Source: Pyramidobacter sp.
GTDB taxonomy: Bacteria > Synergistota > Synergistia > Synergistales > Dethiosulfovibrionaceae
Assembly (NCBI GenBank): GCA_017940445.1
Contig: JAGAYQ010000461.1
Location: 1 to 9,590, forward strand
Direction of reading: 5' to 3'
Length of the DNA: 9,590 nt
Part shown: piece by piece, positions 1 to 6,337 of the stretch
Layout: each line of letters starts with the position of its first letter
Numbering within the stretch: position 1 is the first letter of the stretch
The notes under the pieces: generated by a model
Database searches by the model: none
Told to the model about the DNA's origin: nothing
What the model saw: the letters and a program-made list of their open reading frames with translations, nothing else
Made by a program: the position numbers and the translations under genes

Positions 1-27
1 ATGCGGCGGAGATCGGAGCGTGATTCC

Positions 28-1260
28 ATGGATGAATACAAAGATTCTTTTGAGGAGCAGGAACCCGTTCGGGTCCGCACCAAAGAAGAGACCGACAAGA
101 AATGCCCGATGTGCGACGGGGTCATGGAGTTCGATCCCGCCACGGGCGGACTGAAATGCCCCTACTGCGGGCACGAGATCGCCATCGAAAGCGGAGCCGC
201 CGCAGCCGAGATCGACTTTGACCGTGCCGAAGACCTGGCCAGTCACGACTGGGGCGTGGCCAAAAAGCGCGTCATCTGCGAGTCGTGCGGCGCTGAAACG
301 ATCTACGACGCGCTGGAGACGGCCAATGAGTGTCCCTACTGCGGATCCAACCAGGTGATGGAGACGCACGACGACGACACGATGGCTCCCGGCGGCGTGT
401 GTCCGTTCAAGATCGACAAGCAGACGGCGGGCGAGAACTTTAAAAAGTGGCTGAGCGGCAAGTGGTTCTGCCCCAGCCTCGCCAAGGAAAAAGCCAGGCC
501 CGGCGCGTTTCACGGCGTCTATCTGCCCTACTGGACGTTCGACACGCAGACGTATTCGCAGTACACGGGCCGCTACGGCATCGACCGCCGGGTCCGCGAG
601 TACGTCAACGGCCGCGAGCAGATCCGCGTCGTCACCGACTGGTACTGGACTTCGGGCGACTACCAGGAGTTCATCAACGATCAGCTCGTGATCGGCACGA
701 CGCGGCACGACGCCTCGATCCTGCGCGAGATCGAACCGTTCGACACGGAGGGCAACGTCGCCTACAAGCCGCAGTATCTGGCCGGCTTCGCCGCGGAGCG
801 CTATTCCGTAGGGCTGAAAGAAGGCTGGGAACACGGCAGAAGCGACATCACCCGCCATCTCGAAGCTCAGATCTCCAGCAAGATCCGCTGGGAGCACCAC
901 GCCGATCACGTATCGGGCGTCGACGTGCGCACGGCCTACGATGACCTGCGCTTCAAGTACCTGCTGCTGCCCGTGTGGCTGTCGTCGTTCAAGTACAACG
1001 ACAAGGTCTACAACTTCATGGTCAACGGCCAGACGGGACGCGTGGGCGGCAAGTCGCCCGTTTCGCCGTGGCGCGTGGCCGCGGCCGTGGCGATCACCAC
1101 GGGCATCATCGGCAGTGCCTGGTACTTCCTCACCGCGCAGCCGCAGCCTTCACCGGCGGTGGAGTATCAGTACCCGGTGCGCCGCCAGCAGTCACAGATC
1201 CCCGTCGGTTCGTACGGCCACATCTATGTCATTCCTGCGCAGCCCGCGCAGCGATATTAG
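28..1260 (+). CDS. Membrane-anchored TFIIB-type zinc-ribbon protein
   Basis: Predicted zinc-binding protein with a C-terminal membrane anchor, 410 residues from the chosen start. Four CxxC knuckles are visible at residues 26/29 (CPMC), 44/47 (CPYC), 84/87 (CESC) and 102/105 (CPYC), which gives two successive zinc ribbons. A middle domain rich in aromatic residues follows, then one hydrophobic helix at about residues 350-370 and a Pro/Gln/Tyr-rich tail of about 40 residues. The frame is open from base 1 (ATG at 1), but the ATG at 28 has a GGAG at 15-18 with a 9-base gap, so I prefer it. The architecture recalls the YdjG/YdjH-type proteins that in Bacillus work with an SPFH membrane protein; that link is an inference and the partner genes would lie upstream of the window. 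The gene is followed directly by a palindrome and a terminator, so it ends its transcription unit. Enzymatic function is unknown. Confidence 0.85.
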   Translation: MDEYKDSFEEQEPVRVRTKEETDKKCPMCDGVMEFDPATGGLKCPYCGHEIAIESGAAAAEIDFDRAEDLASHDWGVAKKRVICESCGAETIYDALETANECPYCGSNQVMETHDDDTMAPGGVCPFKIDKQTAGENFKKWLSGKWFCPSLAKEKARPGAFHGVYLPYWTFDTQTYSQYTGRYGIDRRVREYVNGREQIRVVTDWYWTSGDYQEFINDQLVIGTTRHDASILREIEPFDTEGNVAYKPQYLAGFAAERYSVGLKEGWEHGRSDITRHLEAQISSKIRWEHHADHVSGVDVRTAYDDLRFKYLLLPVWLSSFKYNDKVYNFMVNGQTGRVGGKSPVSPWRVAAAVAITTGIIGSAWYFLTAQPQPSPAVEYQYPVRRQQSQIPVGSYGHIYVIPAQPAQRY

Positions 1261-1390
1261 GGAAACGCTGATAAAATACGTCATCTCCTTCGAAACGCTG
1301 TCCGAGGGGCTCCTCCAACGTACGGGAGTACGCCTCCGGAGCCCCTTGCGGACAGGTTTCTTCGGATCTGACGCATTTTCTCAGGTTTCC
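1261..1390. repeat. 130-bp imperfect palindrome (ERIC/MITE-like)
   Basis: The segment begins with the base after the stop codon. It mirrors itself around a centre near 1325/1326: ggaaac at 1261-1266 against gtttcc at 1385-1390, cgtca/tgacg, gaaac/gtttc, ctgtccg/cggacag, ggggctcc/ggagcccc, and cgtac/gtacg around a GGGA loop at 1324-1327. A few mismatches and one-base bulges interrupt the arms. Transcribed, it would form one long hairpin. The size and design resemble intergenic palindromic repeats such as ERIC, but no family can be assigned from this window. Confidence 0.8.
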
Positions 1391-1393
1391 TGC

Positions 1394-1487
1394 ACGCTGG
1401 TCACATTCTGCATAAGAGGATAAAATCTGCGTTTCCTTAATGAGATATGAACCGGGCCGGTTTCGCGAGTGTCGCGAAGCCGGCCCG
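1394..1487 (+). repeat. Intergenic terminator module, copy 1
   Basis: This stretch matches 6117-6210. The first shared block reads acgctggtcacattctgc and continues through ATAA. After a short variable stretch, a second block starts at gcgtttccttaatgagat and continues through ATGAACCGG into a GC-rich hairpin. Both copies lie just downstream of a plus-strand gene. Copy 1 is separated from its gene by the 130-bp palindrome; copy 2 is not. Confidence 0.85.
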
Positions 1488-1493
1488 TTTTTT
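1453..1493 (+). terminator. Rho-independent terminator of the zinc-ribbon gene
   Basis: A 16-bp GC-rich stem (1453-1468 with 1472-1487, one G-U pair) has a GTG loop and is followed by six T at 1488-1493. The minus-strand side has no T-run, so it serves mainly the plus-strand gene upstream. It may also lower read-through into the convergent minus-strand gene. Confidence 0.93.
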
Positions 1494-1518
1494 GCATTAT
1501 TCAGTTACAGGTTCGCGG

Positions 1519-2352
1519 CTAGTCTTCCAGCACAGAGACGGTGACTTTGTGCGTCTTTCCCGCGGCGTGCTCGTCCTTGGTGGCGCGGATCATGCCGTAG
1601 ATGGTCTTGGGCTCGCTGCGGTCCCAGGCGATGCCCTGGCCGCGGATGTCGAGCGGGATGATCTCAACGAGGTCGATCACCGATCCCATTTCGGGGATGC
1701 GGCACTTGTACACTTCCTTGGGGTCGTGACCGGAGAGGTAGAGGTATCCGTCAGGTCCCCACGAGCCGCCGGAATTGCTCATGTCCTCAAGGCGTTCGAG
1801 GATGGCCTTGGGCAGCACCCAGGCTTCCTGCCACTGCCAGTTTTTGTCGAACTTGACGATCGTCGTGCAGGCTTTGTAGCCATAGGGCGAGCCGCCGGGG
1901 CCATAGGGCTTTTCGTAGTTGGCGAACGCCGACCACCAGTAGCCGTCATGCCAGTCGAGCCAGGTCAGAGAGCCCCAGTGGATGCCGAAGCTGTGGGTGG
2001 CGACGTGCTTCATCGTAGCAACGTCCCACACTTCGACAGAGCTCGTCATCGGCCACTCGGGATAGTTGGAATGGGCACAGTACATCTTTCCGTCCATCAC
2101 CATGCCGCTGTCGAGGTGCTTGATCTGCCCGTCCTTGGGGCCTTCCCATTTGGCGACGAGCTTGCCGGTGTGCTTTTCATACTTGGCGATCACGCGGTTG
2201 TTGATGGCGTAGAAGTGGTCTTTATCGACGCAGACCGCCTGATTCGCCTCCGGCACGCTGAACTCTTCGACTTTCCTGAACGCCGCTGCCTCCGCAGGCC
2301 TGACTGAAAGAAGGACCGCACACGCCGCCATACTGACCAGCAATTTCTTCAT
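1519..2352 (-). CDS. Secreted beta-propeller-like protein, function unknown
   Basis: 277-residue exported protein. The start is set at the ATG ending at 2352, because AGGAGG lies about 8 bases upstream and the protein then opens with a clean signal peptide: MKKLL, a hydrophobic core, and a likely cleavage after AEA (residues 20-22). A longer in-frame start exists at 2388 but would bury the signal sequence. The mature part alternates short strands with aromatic-rich turns (for example HWGSLTWLDWHDGYWW near the middle and SWGPDGYLYLSG further on) and lines such as VIAKYEKHTGKLVAKWEG that look like propeller blades of the YncE/SMP-30/glutamine-cyclotransferase type. I see no catalytic motif, so no reaction is proposed. 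It has its own promoter and sits alone between two intergenic repeats. Export to the periplasm or cell surface is well supported; the fold is an inference. Confidence 0.85.
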   Translation of the reverse strand: MKKLLVSMAACAVLLSVRPAEAAAFRKVEEFSVPEANQAVCVDKDHFYAINNRVIAKYEKHTGKLVAKWEGPKDGQIKHLDSGMVMDGKMYCAHSNYPEWPMTSSVEVWDVATMKHVATHSFGIHWGSLTWLDWHDGYWWSAFANYEKPYGPGGSPYGYKACTTIVKFDKNWQWQEAWVLPKAILERLEDMSNSGGSWGPDGYLYLSGHDPKEVYKCRIPEMGSVIDLVEIIPLDIRGQGIAWDRSEPKTIYGMIRATKDEHAAGKTHKVTVSVLED

Positions 2353-2388
2353 CACAAGCACCTCCTCAGATTTTTGTTGCTTAGCCAA

Positions 2389-2416
2389 ATTTTAGCACTA
2401 TCATTTATATTTGCAA
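2389..2416 (-). promoter_or_regulatory. Promoter of the secreted propeller-like gene
   Basis: On the minus strand, TTGCAA (2416-2411) is separated by 16 bases from TAAAAT (2394-2389), and TG one base upstream of the latter makes an extended -10. The surrounding sequence is AT-rich. It lies about 37 bases upstream of the start codon, which leaves room for the strong AGGAGG ribosome site. Confidence 0.65.
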
Positions 2417-2448
2417 TAACGAGTTTGTAAAATTACCGACTCTTCTTT

Positions 2449-2568
2449 ATACACAAAACGGCAAGCCGCGGCGCGTTCGCGCGGCTTGCCGTTTTGTCTT
2501 TTCGTCCGCCGCTGAAAGCTCTGAGGCTCTATGACTCGCGTTTCGCTTCGGGGCGCAGACCGCGTTCC
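2449..2568. repeat. 120-bp intergenic repeat, copy A
   Basis: This stretch is identical to 6975-7094 except for one base (GCCGCG here, GCCGCA there) over 120 positions, and the match stops abruptly at both ends. It opens with a strong hairpin (2453-2493) and continues with about 75 bases containing no convincing gene. The frames open across it on the minus strand occur in both copies only because the repeat is shared. Confidence 0.95.
2453..2500. terminator. Bidirectional terminator hairpin inside repeat copy A
   Basis: Arms aaaacggcaagccgcg and cgcggcttgccgtttt pair perfectly over 16 bp. Plus-strand transcripts continue TTTTGTCTTTT; minus-strand transcripts end in TTTTGTGTAT. It should act in both directions. 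Here it would stop transposase transcripts from running into the secreted-protein promoter. Confidence 0.8.
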
Positions 2569-2578
2569 GTGGCCACTT

Positions 2579-2635
2579 TTCAAACTGAATGCAAGAGTGG
2601 CAGAGTAAAAGCAAGAGCCTTGCAATAAGTTTGAA
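2579..2635. repeat. 57-bp imperfect inverted repeat
   Basis: Arms of 17 bases (ttcaaactgaatgcaag at 2579-2595 and cttgcaataagtttgaa at 2619-2635) pair at 14 positions around a 23-base loop. It lies between repeat copy A and the insertion sequence and may be a remnant of an older mobile element. The stretch from 2636 to 2731 holds nothing else that I can identify. Confidence 0.5.
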
Positions 2636-2779
2636 GCAGGGGCAAAGCTAACATAACGACACCCTCTGCAAAGTTGACGTATAGGATTCACTCCAGTTGT
2701 AAATACGTTTATTTGCTGTTATTTTTCAGTCTTGCATTTACTCAGCTGCCGTCAAAAAGGTACAACAAAGCTGCCCTGA

Positions 2780-2799
2780 TGTAAAAGCTCTTTTTTACA
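2780..2799. repeat. Short hairpin downstream of the transposase
   Basis: TGTAAAA (2780-2786) pairs with TTTTACA (2793-2799) around a six-base loop, inside the insertion sequence and about 50 bases beyond the transposase stop. The stem is AT-rich and no T-run follows it on the minus strand, so it is at best a weak terminator. Confidence 0.35.
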
Positions 2800-2850
2800 C
2801 CAGAGTTAATGCAACAGTCAGCAAAAGTAATTGTCTATCGAATATCGAGC

Positions 2851-4149
2851 TTATTTTTTAAGCAGCTTAGGATTCATAATGATCTTTGTGTCAGGAATGA
2901 TCTCCTGTCTGAGAAAATGCAAGACTTCTTCGCCGTACAGCGAGACGAACATCTGAGCCGGAGAACGTCCGTTCAACGAAGCACGGGAATATGAGTTGAG
3001 ATGGGACATCACCAAATCGACCTCTTTTTGCGTAAGACGGTCGAATGAAGAGCCTTTAGGCAGGATCCGTCTGAGTAACGTGTGATTGTTCTCAACCTTT
3101 CCCTTTTCGTACGGCGCGGACGGCTCACAGTAGAAAATTCGAGTTCGCGGCGTCCCGTCGCCTCTAGTCTCGATAGCAAGCGGATTCGAAAACTCAGAAC
3201 CGTTGTCGGTCAGCAGGACAGAGAACATCGCTCTGAAACGTTTGCCCCCAAGAGTTTCTTCGAGCCAGTTGAAACACTCAGTTACAGACGCGGCAGTGTT
3301 GCGTTCGCGCAGGAAAGCAAGCATAAAATTGCAGTTCGTTAACAGCATTGTCAGGAGCACCTTGCCGCCCTTAGCGCCAAGGACAGAGTCAATTTGCACG
3401 ACAGGGACATCCGGATGCTCCGAGATGAAGTGCAGGTAATCGCTATAGGAACGCCCAGACAAACAATTACGATCGATCTTCAACTCCTTTTTCTCTCCTT
3501 TTCTAGGCTTCAACCTGCACTTGAGAGGCATATCAATATTCCGCGCGCTGAGGACGCCGGCATCGACAAGACGTCGCACAGTCGCTTCGGAACACATGAG
3601 AAAATCCTTCTGAGTACGAACGATCGCTCCCACGGATTGTCCCTGCCTGATCAAAGGCGAAACAAGCTCGTCAATCGCCAGCAGCTCTTCTCCGGAAAAA
3701 TTGACCCCCTGCCGCGCAACGTGCAGAAGATCTTCGTATTCATCCTGAGCGTCAAGAGCTTTATAGAGCGATTTTTCCAGTGTACAAAAACGCCGCTGCT
3801 TGCAACCGTTACAGACATGAGGCGAAGAATCAAGCAACGTACAGCGCTCCTCCTCAAAATCAGGACAGACGGAACAGCACAATTTGCACAGAGAACACTT
3901 CCTGCTGCAAGCCGGGTTCAAATCACACAGGTTGCGGTGATCGCATTTTTTTCGATGCAGGCAACTGTTGAATGGCCGGCCAAAAGCGCCCGACTGAACC
4001 CTGGCCGTATGCTTTCTGATCTCTCGCAGGACAGTGCTTGTAGACTTGCCGAGCGAACGTGCGATTTGCCCGAGAGAACGCCGTTCTTCCAGGCCGAGTT
4101 CGATTTGTTTCCGTTCCGAAAGCGTCAAGTGAGTTTTCCCTTTGATCAT
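2851..4149 (-). CDS. IS30-family DDE transposase
   Basis: 432-residue transposase that cuts and joins the element's ends. An N-terminal helix-turn-helix (about residues 9-46, LTLSERKQIELGL through LGKSTSTVLREIRKH) is typical of the family and binds the terminal repeats. Residues 63-122 hold 13 cysteines in Cx2C-like spacing, suggesting a zinc-binding insert. The catalytic core shows D254 in VVQIDSVLG, D315 in LLTDNGSEF, and E353 in KGKVENNH followed by LLRRILPKG, the usual IS30 signature. I chose the ATG at 4149 over the upstream GTG at 4158, because AAGGAG sits 10 bases before the ATG but abuts the GTG. The length is somewhat above the 383 residues of the founding IS30 protein, which the cysteine region may explain. 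The frame is complete, so the element may be active. Confidence 0.95.
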   Translation of the reverse strand: MIKGKTHLTLSERKQIELGLEERRSLGQIARSLGKSTSTVLREIRKHTARVQSGAFGRPFNSCLHRKKCDHRNLCDLNPACSRKCSLCKLCCSVCPDFEEERCTLLDSSPHVCNGCKQRRFCTLEKSLYKALDAQDEYEDLLHVARQGVNFSGEELLAIDELVSPLIRQGQSVGAIVRTQKDFLMCSEATVRRLVDAGVLSARNIDMPLKCRLKPRKGEKKELKIDRNCLSGRSYSDYLHFISEHPDVPVVQIDSVLGAKGGKVLLTMLLTNCNFMLAFLRERNTAASVTECFNWLEETLGGKRFRAMFSVLLTDNGSEFSNPLAIETRGDGTPRTRIFYCEPSAPYEKGKVENNHTLLRRILPKGSSFDRLTQKEVDLVMSHLNSYSRASLNGRSPAQMFVSLYGEEVLHFLRQEIIPDTKIIMNPKLLKK

Positions 4150-4346
4150 GAAGACCACACTCCTTATGTATGGTGGATTTCATGATAAGGACAAGCTCAT
4201 TTTGCTTTCAGAGAAAATGCAAGTCTGCATCAGTCAAATTAAATGCAATGACTGTGCCGTCGGGGTGATGCATTTACTTTGGTGGTTGGCCCCGCGGCTT
4301 TTTTACGGTGCAAAGGCGCGCATCATGCTCAGAGACGCGCTGAAAA

Positions 4347-4355
4347 TGATAGAAT
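4347..4355 (+). promoter_or_regulatory. Possible extended -10 promoter of the glycosidase gene
   Basis: TG-A-TAGAAT (4347-4355) matches an extended -10. No good -35 is visible 16-18 bases upstream. It lies between the end of the insertion sequence and the ribosome site AAGGAG (4376-4381), so it is the best candidate for the next gene. The rest of 4249-4346 contains nothing identifiable. Confidence 0.4.
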
Positions 4356-4392
4356 GTGGATTTATCTGAACCATGAAGGAGAATCCCGCACA

Positions 4393-6111
4393 ATGTTCCG
4401 AACGAAAATCACCGCGGCGCTGGCGCTGCTGCTTGCCGTCGCCGCGATCTCGTCCGCGCGGGCCGATGTGCCCCGCGGCATGGTGCTGGGCGAGCTGATG
4501 CGCGTCCTTGATCTGCCGTTCAAGACCGGCCGCACCTTCACCGACGTGTACGAAGACACGCCCTATGCGCAGGCGCTCGAATCGGCGCTGTCGCTCGGCA
4601 TCCTCTACCCCGCCGAGGACTTCGAGCCCGAGATCCCCTGCACCAACGCCGAGACGCTGATGTTCGCGCTCCAGGCCATGGGCTTCCGCCACGAGGCCGA
4701 CACCGCGCGCTGGGCCGTACCCCGCCGCGACAAAAAGGAGCTGCCCCGCCACGTCGCCGGCTACGTCTCCGTCGCCACAACGATGAAGCCTGCCGCCCCC
4801 GCCTCCGTCACTGACGATCCCTGGGGCACGACGAACGAGGCGCAGCTCTCGGCCGTGCTGCGCTGGGCCGAGATGTGCCGCCGCGGCGCCGTCTGGGATT
4901 ACGTGATCGAGCGTCCCGAAGGCACGCTGCGCCTCCACCGCGAGAACGTCGGCCGCCCGCCCAAGGGCTGGCGCGTGCAGCTGGGCGTGTTCGGCACAGA
5001 GGAGCAGGCCGCCGAATTCGCCCACAGGAAGACGACGCCTGACTGTCCTCTCAGCGTCGAGGCCGTCGACACCAGCTACGCCGTCGTCACGCCGCTCGTT
5101 TCCAGCAGCTTCGACGCCTGGGCGACGGCGCAGAAGCTGAACTCCCATGATTTCTCGGCCGTCGTCCAGCCTGAGGCCGGCGACAGCGAGGCCCTCTTCT
5201 GGGCTTCGTTCATCCCCGCCGATCCCGGCACCGCTCAGGTGCGCATGAACCGCCTCGACAGCGCCTCCGCGCTCGGCCGCCTGAGCGACATCGCCAAGCG
5301 CGGCAAGGCCATCGCCGCCATGAACGCCGGCTACTTCGCCGGCTACGGCCCCATCGGCACCATCTTCTCAGGCGGACTGCCCGTCACGCTGCCCTATCAC
5401 AACCGCTCCATGGCCGCCTGGGACAAGAAGGGCCGGATGCACTTCGGCGGCGGCGAGTACCGTGTGCGCATGTCCGTTAACGGCGGGCCGCTCTTCCCCG
5501 TGCTCATCAACGCCACCGTCGAGTACGGCGGCACCGGCATCATCACCCCGGCGCTGGGGCGCTCCGAGCGCCGCGCCGGCAACAACGGCGTCATCGCCCG
5601 CGTTAAAAACGGCCGCATCACCGAAGCCGTGCCGGGGCTCCAGTTCCACCGCGACATGGAGCCCGACGAGTGGCTGATCGTCACGCGTGATCCCGACCTG
5701 GAGCTCAAAGCCGGCGACCGCGTGCGGCTGGAGCCGCAGTGGCGAGAAGATCCTCCCTTCGCCGTCGAGACCGCCGTGCAGGCCGGCCCGCTGCTCTACG
5801 CTCCCGGACACAAGTTCTGGGACGAGATGCTGAGCGTGAGCATCCTCACGATGCGCCATCCGCGCACGCTCATCGGCTCGGACGGCAAGCGCATGGTGTG
5901 GATCGTCGCCGACGGCCGCTCATCGTGGCACAGCCGCGGCCTCACCCTGAGCGAAGCGTCGGCGCTGGGCCGCAGGCTGGGACTGACCAGCCTGCTCAAC
6001 CTCGACGGCGGCGGCTCGACCGAGATGGTCTTCGACGGCCACGTCGTCAACCGCCTCTCCGACGGCCGCGAGCGTAAAATGCCCTATGGCCTGATCGTGC
6101 CGAAAAAGTAG
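4393..6111 (+). CDS. Exported phosphodiester glycosidase (NAGPA domain) with SLH- and SPOR-like regions
   Basis: 572-residue envelope protein. A signal peptide (residues 1-24, MFRTKITAALALLLAVAAIS through ARA) is followed by an SLH-like segment at about 48-97 (TFTDVYEDTPYAQALESA, then FEPEIPCTNAE), and a SPOR-like segment at about 192-259 beginning GWRVQLGVFGTEEQAAEFA. The C-terminal half is a phosphodiester glycosidase (NAGPA, formerly DUF2233) domain: AAMNAGYFAG (308-317), MRHPRTLIG (487-495), VADGRS (505-510) and the closing LLNLDGGGSTEM (534-545). The family removes sugar-phosphodiester caps; the bacterial substrates are mostly unknown. SLH and SPOR regions bind cell-wall polymers or denuded peptidoglycan, so the enzyme probably acts at the envelope; that is an inference. 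AAGGAG lies 11 bases before the chosen ATG. An in-frame start at 4279 would add 38 residues without a ribosome site and hide the signal peptide. Confidence 0.9.
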   Translation: MFRTKITAALALLLAVAAISSARADVPRGMVLGELMRVLDLPFKTGRTFTDVYEDTPYAQALESALSLGILYPAEDFEPEIPCTNAETLMFALQAMGFRHEADTARWAVPRRDKKELPRHVAGYVSVATTMKPAAPASVTDDPWGTTNEAQLSAVLRWAEMCRRGAVWDYVIERPEGTLRLHRENVGRPPKGWRVQLGVFGTEEQAAEFAHRKTTPDCPLSVEAVDTSYAVVTPLVSSSFDAWATAQKLNSHDFSAVVQPEAGDSEALFWASFIPADPGTAQVRMNRLDSASALGRLSDIAKRGKAIAAMNAGYFAGYGPIGTIFSGGLPVTLPYHNRSMAAWDKKGRMHFGGGEYRVRMSVNGGPLFPVLINATVEYGGTGIITPALGRSERRAGNNGVIARVKNGRITEAVPGLQFHRDMEPDEWLIVTRDPDLELKAGDRVRLEPQWREDPPFAVETAVQAGPLLYAPGHKFWDEMLSVSILTMRHPRTLIGSDGKRMVWIVADGRSSWHSRGLTLSEASALGRRLGLTSLLNLDGGGSTEMVFDGHVVNRLSDGRERKMPYGLIVPKK

Positions 6112-6112
6112 A

Positions 6113-6159
6113 GGAAACGCTGGTCACATTCTGCATAATGGGCCCCAATCAGCGTTTCC
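6113..6159. repeat. 47-bp inverted repeat at the start of terminator module copy 2
   Basis: GGAAACGCTG (6113-6122) and CAGCGTTTCC (6150-6159) form perfect 10-bp arms two bases after the stop codon of the glycosidase gene. The first copy near 1261-1436 has the same outer arms with one mismatch, but about 130 extra bases between them. Confidence 0.75.
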
Positions 6160-6210
6160 TTAATGAGATATGAACCGGCCCGGCTTCGCGAGCATCGCGA
6201 GGCCGCGCCC
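6117..6210 (+). repeat. Intergenic terminator module, copy 2
   Basis: Matches 1394-1487, including CTTAATGAGATATGAACCGG and the loop-flanking TTCGCGA / TCGCGA arms. Here the hairpin (arms GGCTTCGCGA at 6181-6190 and TCGCGAGGCC at 6194-6203) is not followed by a T-run. The 3' side instead runs into further GC-rich hairpins (6203-6222 and 6228-6244). As a terminator this copy seems decayed or replaced. Confidence 0.8.
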
Positions 6211-6248
6211 CAACGGGCGCGGCAGTCGGCGCAAAACCGGCGCCACGC

Positions 6249-6337
6249 CGTCTCATACAGTTTTCGACGCGCCTGACGGCGCTATAAAACGGCTAATAGA
6301 TCGTTAGCCGTTTTAACGAAAACTAGTATGAGAGACG
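6249..6337. repeat. Palindromic element folding as a three-way junction
   Basis: The outer arms cgtctcatacagttttcg (6249-6266) and its near-inverse (6317-6337, with a bulge) enclose two hairpins: GCGCC/GGCGC (6269-6273, 6278-6282) with a TGAC loop, and aaaacggctaa/ttagccgtttt (6286-6296, 6304-6314). The layout suggests either a small MITE-like insertion or a structured RNA. Its right arm contains the hicA start codon. Confidence 0.75.
6286..6314. terminator. Likely terminator hairpin downstream of the glycosidase gene
   Basis: An 11-bp perfect stem (6286-6296 with 6304-6314) ends in TTTT on the plus strand and is symmetrical, so it can also act on the minus strand. It is part of the larger palindrome and is the best stop signal for the upstream glycosidase gene. 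It would also limit read-through into hicA. Confidence 0.5.

Larger units (their letters stand above)
2732..4248 (-). mobile_element. IS30-family insertion sequence, about 1.5 kb
   Basis: The boundaries are tentative. TTGCATTTA at 2732-2740 and its inverse TAAATGCAA at 4240-4248 are the best terminal inverted repeats, with weaker matching continuing inward. The transposase fills most of the interval. The IS30 family normally has terminal repeats of about 20-30 bp and target duplications of 2-3 bp; no clean duplication can be read here. Base composition inside is visibly less GC-rich than the flanking genes, as expected for an acquired element. Confidence 0.7.

Noticed and set aside
1261..1390. 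CRISPR array or tRNA gene in the intergenic palindromes
   Set aside because: No regularly spaced direct repeats are present and no T-loop or acceptor stem pattern fits; the structures are simple mirror-type hairpins.
1447..2307. Plus-strand frame of 286 codons
   Set aside because: It is antisense to the secreted protein, which has a promoter, ribosome site and signal peptide; this frame also runs through a terminator hairpin.
2401..2691. Minus-strand frame of 96 codons between the secreted-protein gene and the insertion sequence
   Set aside because: Most of it is the 120-bp repeat; the same peptide stretch appears in the other copy at 6975-7094 in an unrelated context. No ribosome site or domain is seen.
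3394..4185. Plus-strand frame of 263 codons
   Set aside because: It is antisense to the IS30 transposase and has no recognisable domain.
2733..4278. Ten-base direct repeat TGCATTTACT (2733-2742, 4269-4278) as the insertion's target duplication
   Set aside because: IS30-family elements normally duplicate 2-3 bases. The left copy overlaps the candidate terminal repeat and the right copy lies outside the inverted-repeat end, so the match probably reflects the repeated TTGCATT-like motif.
4303..5148. Minus-strand frame of 281 codons antisense to the glycosidase
   Set aside because: It is a shadow of a GC-rich gene whose plus-strand reading has a signal peptide and clear domains; the antisense product has none.
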